Shown here one piece after another: positions 60,965-64,000 of a stretch of 64,000 bases of DNA (the first letter of the stretch is position 1; every line of letters starts with the position of its first letter). The DNA is taken from contig NZ_JAIWNC010000021.1 in the NCBI RefSeq assembly GCF_020216025.1, positions 1 to 64,000 of the forward strand, given 5' to 3'. The position numbers and the translations under genes are program-made. A model generated the notes under the pieces. It did not search any database. It had not been told where the DNA came from and saw only the letters and a list, made by a program, of their open reading frames with translations. The stretch comes from Jidongwangia harbinensis (lineage in GTDB: Bacteria; Actinomycetota; Actinomycetes; Mycobacteriales; Micromonosporaceae).

Positions 60965-61987
60965 TCAGCACAGCCGGTGCCGCACCTCGTCCCACGCGGC
61001 CAGCTCGGCAGTCTGGTGGGGCGCGGTGGCGTGGTCGCGCAACCGGTTCGCCGCTTTCAGCAGTGCCCGGGTCAGCCGGGAGCGCCGGACGTCCTCGGGG
61101 GCGAGTTGCCGCCAGTCGGTCGGCAGGGCGCGCGCCCATTCGCGGGTGCCCGGCAGCGCGGCCAGGCAGCGGTCGATCAGCACGTCCGAGGGCGGCCGGC
61201 CGGGGCGGGCGGGCAGGGGAAAGAGGACGGCGTTGCCGGCGCACTGCGCGGACAGCAGGGCGTGCACCGGAGCGGACCAGACCCGAGCGGATTCGGCCTG
61301 GCCGACGAGCCAGTCGTGCAGCGCGACGGCCGGTTCCGTCCGCTCGGGATGCTCACCGACCACCATGTGGACGGCCGAATGGGCGAGCAGGAACCATTCC
61401 GGGTCGGGTTCCGGCTGATGTGCCGCCAGCCATCCCGCCCAGAACCGCTCGGGCCTGACCACGGCCTGGTAGACGGCACGGTGCACGGCGTTGAAGTCGT
61501 GCGTCCCGATGTCCGGGCCCAGCGGCAGCCAGTCTGATGCGGAGATCTTCGCGAGGTGGCCGCGTCGCCAGTTGCGGCCGGTGTCCTCGCCGTTCACGAC
61601 GGCTCGCGATCCGGACGCGTCGACGCGGTAGAAGTGGTCCTCGAGGGTGGGCTGCGGCACCCGCGTGACCCGATACCCGAGCTTGCGTAGCTCTCTCGCG
61701 ACGAGCGTCCACCTCAGCGGCTTGGGCATCCGGTGCAGCTGCCCCATCAGCAGCGTCCCGTGCCACGGCGCGTGGTCGTCGGCCCGCTCGTAGTACGCCT
61801 CGAGGAGACCCCAGTCGCGCACCAGGTTGCCGGAGAAGGTGGCGATCCCCTCGTCGGTGGGGCGGCCGAGCACCCGTTCGAGCTCGTCCGGCCGATGGTC
61901 CGCGGGCACTCCGGCGACCCGGCCGGTGGCCAGCAGCTCGAGGGTGAGTTCGATCGCCCGGCCCCGGTCGCGCGGTCGATAGCTCAT
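60965..61987 (-). CDS. Unknown cytoplasmic protein
   Basis: This 340-residue protein is probably soluble. The start MSYRPRDRGRAIELTLELLATG is followed by ELERVLGRPTDEG and RDWGLLEAYYERAD, a segment reminiscent of a small alpha/beta domain seen beside toxin-immunity genes. The rest (ALHDWLVGQAESARVWS, RCLAALPGTREWARAL) is helical. I know no named family. ATG 61987 is used; the upstream 297 bases are AT-richer than average. Confidence 0.6.
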   Translation of the reverse strand: MSYRPRDRGRAIELTLELLATGRVAGVPADHRPDELERVLGRPTDEGIATFSGNLVRDWGLLEAYYERADDHAPWHGTLLMGQLHRMPKPLRWTLVARELRKLGYRVTRVPQPTLEDHFYRVDASGSRAVVNGEDTGRNWRRGHLAKISASDWLPLGPDIGTHDFNAVHRAVYQAVVRPERFWAGWLAAHQPEPDPEWFLLAHSAVHMVVGEHPERTEPAVALHDWLVGQAESARVWSAPVHALLSAQCAGNAVLFPLPARPGRPPSDVLIDRCLAALPGTREWARALPTDWRQLAPEDVRRSRLTRALLKAANRLRDHATAPHQTAELAAWDEVRHRLC

Positions 61988-62284
61988 GATCAATCAGGCT
62001 ACGGCACGCACGTTTCCCGCACACCTCACCCCAATACATCGCTTTTCCGGTATCTCGTAGTGCCGCATAAATGCGCAGCAAGCCCGATTAAAAGCGATTG
62101 CCCATATCGTCCTGGGCGCGTCATACATTTGAACGATGAAATCTTTTCGAGCGCATGTCATTCCCGATGAAAAGAGCGTTGTTGATCTGTCCGGAGATTG
62201 ACACAAACCTATGCCGTTTCGACGTTTCGATTTCTTCTGAGTGAGTCCTCGGTAACGGACCGTGGCACGCACTAGGGGGAACAC
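61988..62284. other. AT-rich divergent promoter region
   Basis: This 297-base gap separates the unknown gene from the trypsin-like protease gene. It is much richer in A and T than the surrounding genes (for example around 62085-62250). A TTGACA at 62198-62203 is a possible -35 for the protease, but no good -10 follows at the right distance. No gene is seen. Confidence 0.45.
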
Positions 62285-63319
62285 ATGCTCGCGATGAAGA
62301 GACGCCTCGTCGGCGCCGTCGTGGCTGCGACGGCAGCCGCCGTGGCCTTCGGCGGAGGTGCGGTCCAGGCCGCGCCGGACGGTGGCAAGGAGCCCGCACG
62401 CACCGCAGTCGCGCCGGGCCGCGCGCCGGACCAGGGCGCGAAGGCCGGCGTCGCCACATCATCCGCCGCACAGTCGGCCATCGCCACCCTGCAAGGGCGG
62501 ATCGCCGACTACGTCGCGAAGCACGGCACGAAGCACACCTTCGGCAGCTACCTGGACCGCACCACCGGCAAGATCGTGCTGCTGACCGACGCACCGGCCG
62601 CCGTGGTCACCTCACTGACCGCCACGTCCGGCCTCAGCGCCGCGAAGGCACAGGCGCTGACCGGTGCGGAGGTACGCCGCAGCACGATCACCGACCGGGC
62701 CCGCCGCAGCGACACGGCTCCGTACTGGGGCGGCGCGGGGCTGCTCTCCGGCAACGGCCTGTGTTCCGCCGGGTACCCGGTGGTGAACTCCGCCGGCACC
62801 CGCTTCATGGTCACCGCCGGACACTGCTACGCCAACGGCGCCACGGTCTCGACCGAGACCGGCGGCCGTACCGTCGGCGTGGTCTCCAACCGGCGGCTGC
62901 CCACGGTCTCCGGGCACGCGGAGGACATGGAGCTGATCGGCGGGCAGTCCTACGGCACCCGGATCTTCACCGGTGGCGTGGACAGCAGCACCAGCCTGCC
63001 GGTGGTGGGCGCGGGCAGCGCGGTCGTCGGCTACACCGACTACTGCCACAGCGGCCGCACCACGGGTGAGAACTGCGGGCACACCGCGACCGCCCTGGAC
63101 GGCCAGACGTGCACCCAGACCGGCTGCAAGTCGCCGGTGGTGGTGTTCACCGGCGGCACCCAGCCGGCCGGCGGCGACTCGGGCAGCCCGTTCTACGCCA
63201 AGACCACCACCAGCACCTGGATCCGCGGGCACGTGATCTCGGGTGACGGCACCACCAGCTTCGCCCAGGGCTGGCCGTCGGTGGCGGCCGCGTACGGCGT
63301 CAGCATCGTCACCGGCTGA
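62285..63319 (+). CDS. Secreted trypsin-like (S1) protease
   Basis: This 344-residue protein has a signal peptide (about 1-30). A propeptide (about 31-145) is followed by the mature enzyme. The triad is H180 (TAGHC), D214 (AEDMELI) and S299 (GGDSGSP). Two further Cys pairs, in YCHSGRTTGENCG and TCTQTGC, suggest disulfides. The order resembles streptogrisin-like enzymes but with a short pro-region. ATG 62285 follows AGGGGGAA; ATG 62294 is less likely. Confidence 0.9.
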   Translation: MLAMKRRLVGAVVAATAAAVAFGGGAVQAAPDGGKEPARTAVAPGRAPDQGAKAGVATSSAAQSAIATLQGRIADYVAKHGTKHTFGSYLDRTTGKIVLLTDAPAAVVTSLTATSGLSAAKAQALTGAEVRRSTITDRARRSDTAPYWGGAGLLSGNGLCSAGYPVVNSAGTRFMVTAGHCYANGATVSTETGGRTVGVVSNRRLPTVSGHAEDMELIGGQSYGTRIFTGGVDSSTSLPVVGAGSAVVGYTDYCHSGRTTGENCGHTATALDGQTCTQTGCKSPVVVFTGGTQPAGGDSGSPFYAKTTTSTWIRGHVISGDGTTSFAQGWPSVAAAYGVSIVTG

Positions 63320-63338
63320 CCCACCGCCACGCACCATC

Positions 63339-63371
63339 GGGGCGTCTCCCGGGCACACCGGGAGACGCCCC
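63339..63371. terminator. Perfect bidirectional terminator hairpin
   Basis: GGGGCGTCTCCCGG (63339-63352) and CCGGGAGACGCCCC (63358-63371) form a perfect 14-base stem with a 5-base loop between the convergent protease and lipoprotein genes. Confidence 0.8.
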
Positions 63372-63379
63372 GGACCCGG

Positions 63380-63931
63380 TCAGGTGATCTCAAACGGCCA
63401 CGGCCCGGCCAGCGACGCGACGCCGGGACCGTCGTCCGGCGTGACCACCAGCCGGGTCCAGAGTTCGTACCGGCCGGGCGGCAGCGGCGCGCCGCCCGGC
63501 TCGCAGGAGACCAGCACGACATCGGCGGGCAGCCGTTCGGTGCCGCCGGGCGCGACCGCCCACCGCCGGCCGGACAGGTCCTGGGCCATCGGCATGCTCA
63601 CCACCCGGCCGTCGCGGACCAGGAAGGCCTGGGCGCGCGGGCCGGCCACGCCGCGGACGGCGCGCTCGGCGGTCACCTCGACCGTGCCGGTCACCGTCCC
63701 GGCAGCGGCCGCGGCGGTGGCCGGAAAACGCGCGACCATGGTCAATTCTCCGCCGGCCGTTCCGCGGAACGGCCGGCCGCACGCGATGTCGTCAATGCCG
63801 GGCTTGGATGCCACGGTCGCCTCCCCGGTCGATTTCCCGTTATCCGGTGCGCCGCGCGAACCGGTGCCCGCACAACCCCCGGTCGCGAGCACGGCCAACG
63901 ACACAAGAAACAATTTCCGTACGACCCGCAT
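63380..63931 (-). CDS. Lipoprotein, unknown
   Basis: This 183-residue protein has a lipoprotein signal (LATGGC, Cys20). The mature part has beta-like stretches (GTVTGTVEVTAERAVRG, RAQAFLVRDGRVVSMPM) and ends RYELWTRLVVTPDDG. It could be an Ig-like domain. No family is recognised. ATG 63931 follows GGAGG. The window ends 69 bases upstream, so its promoter is only partly visible. Confidence 0.7.
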   Translation of the reverse strand: MRVVRKLFLVSLAVLATGGCAGTGSRGAPDNGKSTGEATVASKPGIDDIACGRPFRGTAGGELTMVARFPATAAAAAGTVTGTVEVTAERAVRGVAGPRAQAFLVRDGRVVSMPMAQDLSGRRWAVAPGGTERLPADVVLVSCEPGGAPLPPGRYELWTRLVVTPDDGPGVASLAGPWPFEIT

Positions 63932-64000
63932 GACCACCTCCGAACGTCGTCACTTGGATGCGCCGAACGCCGACATCGTTCCACTCCGCGCGCAATTCCA

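Noticed and set aside
60965..61987. Toxin-immunity pair with the adjacent lipoprotein gene
   Set aside because: The resemblance to immunity-type domains is limited to one segment, and no toxin domain is present nearby.

Overview
The window is a 64 kb stretch of very GC-rich chromosomal DNA with strong G/C third-position bias, frequent GTG starts and short gene gaps. Gene families include a PknB-type kinase, DUF574-type methyltransferase, Tap-like secreted hydrolases, an MAB_1171c-type membrane protein and many secreted enzymes. This points to a filamentous actinobacterium, most plausibly Micromonosporaceae (Actinoplanes-like), though the genus is inference. No rRNA, tRNA, CRISPR array, transposase or prophage was seen.

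Layout. 0-6 kb: secreted DUF3455 protein, transmembrane Ser/Thr kinase, APH-like phosphotransferase and a GAF-PAS hybrid histidine kinase. 5.9-7.6 kb: a MarR-type regulator that looks broken by frameshifts, facing an azoR-like gene and an NTF2-fold gene, with two copies of a TTGAAC-type operator between them. 7.7-11.3 kb: GH105-like hydrolase, variant PRPP synthetase, lone ABC ATPase and CorA-like transporter. 11.4-15.8 kb: a 1,464-residue secreted subtilase with Kelch repeats. 15.9-17.0 kb: non-coding repeat island 1. 17.0-24 kb: winged-helix regulator, secreted FN3-like protein, FAD oxidoreductase, secreted M28 peptidase, Lrp regulator and an EamA exporter apparently fused to a zinc-ribbon tail. 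24-29 kb: LuxR two-component system divergent from a MacB/FtsX-type ABC exporter. 29-35 kb: DUF2203 protein, MFS transporter with an extra cytoplasmic domain, YciI protein, Crp/Fnr regulator, Tap-like hydrolase 1 and an AA10 lytic polysaccharide monooxygenase. 35-41 kb: FBP-type zinc-finger protein, M23 peptidase, two SAM methyltransferases (one an internally deleted pseudogene) and a Tat-exported propeller-amidohydrolase. 41-46.5 kb: alcohol dehydrogenase, NmrA-like reductase divergent from TetR plus AEC transporter, and Tap-like hydrolase 2. 46.5-49 kb: second LuxR two-component system facing a membrane protein whose promoter holds four evenly placed CGGCAC hexamers. 49-52.9 kb: zinc ABC uptake operon with terminal ArsR gene and a Zur-like box. 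52.9-54.6 kb: repeat island 2, related to island 1. 54.6-57.8 kb: secreted proteins, TM2 protein, sorbosone/glucose dehydrogenase-like lipoprotein and NUDIX hydrolase. 57.8-60.3 kb: MAB_1171c-type membrane protein, ImmA/IrrE protease and XRE regulator as a divergent module. 60.3-64 kb: two lipoproteins, an unknown protein and a secreted trypsin-like protease.

The recurrent theme is secreted hydrolysis (S8, S1, M28, M23, Tap-like, GH105, LPMO) together with local signalling and metal or drug transport. The least explained items are the two related repeat islands at 16-17 and 53.5-54.4 kb, the XRE-ImmA-MAB_1171c module with a terminator-like hairpin in the protease leader, the CGGCAC operator array, and the ribosome-site hairpin ahead of the LPMO.
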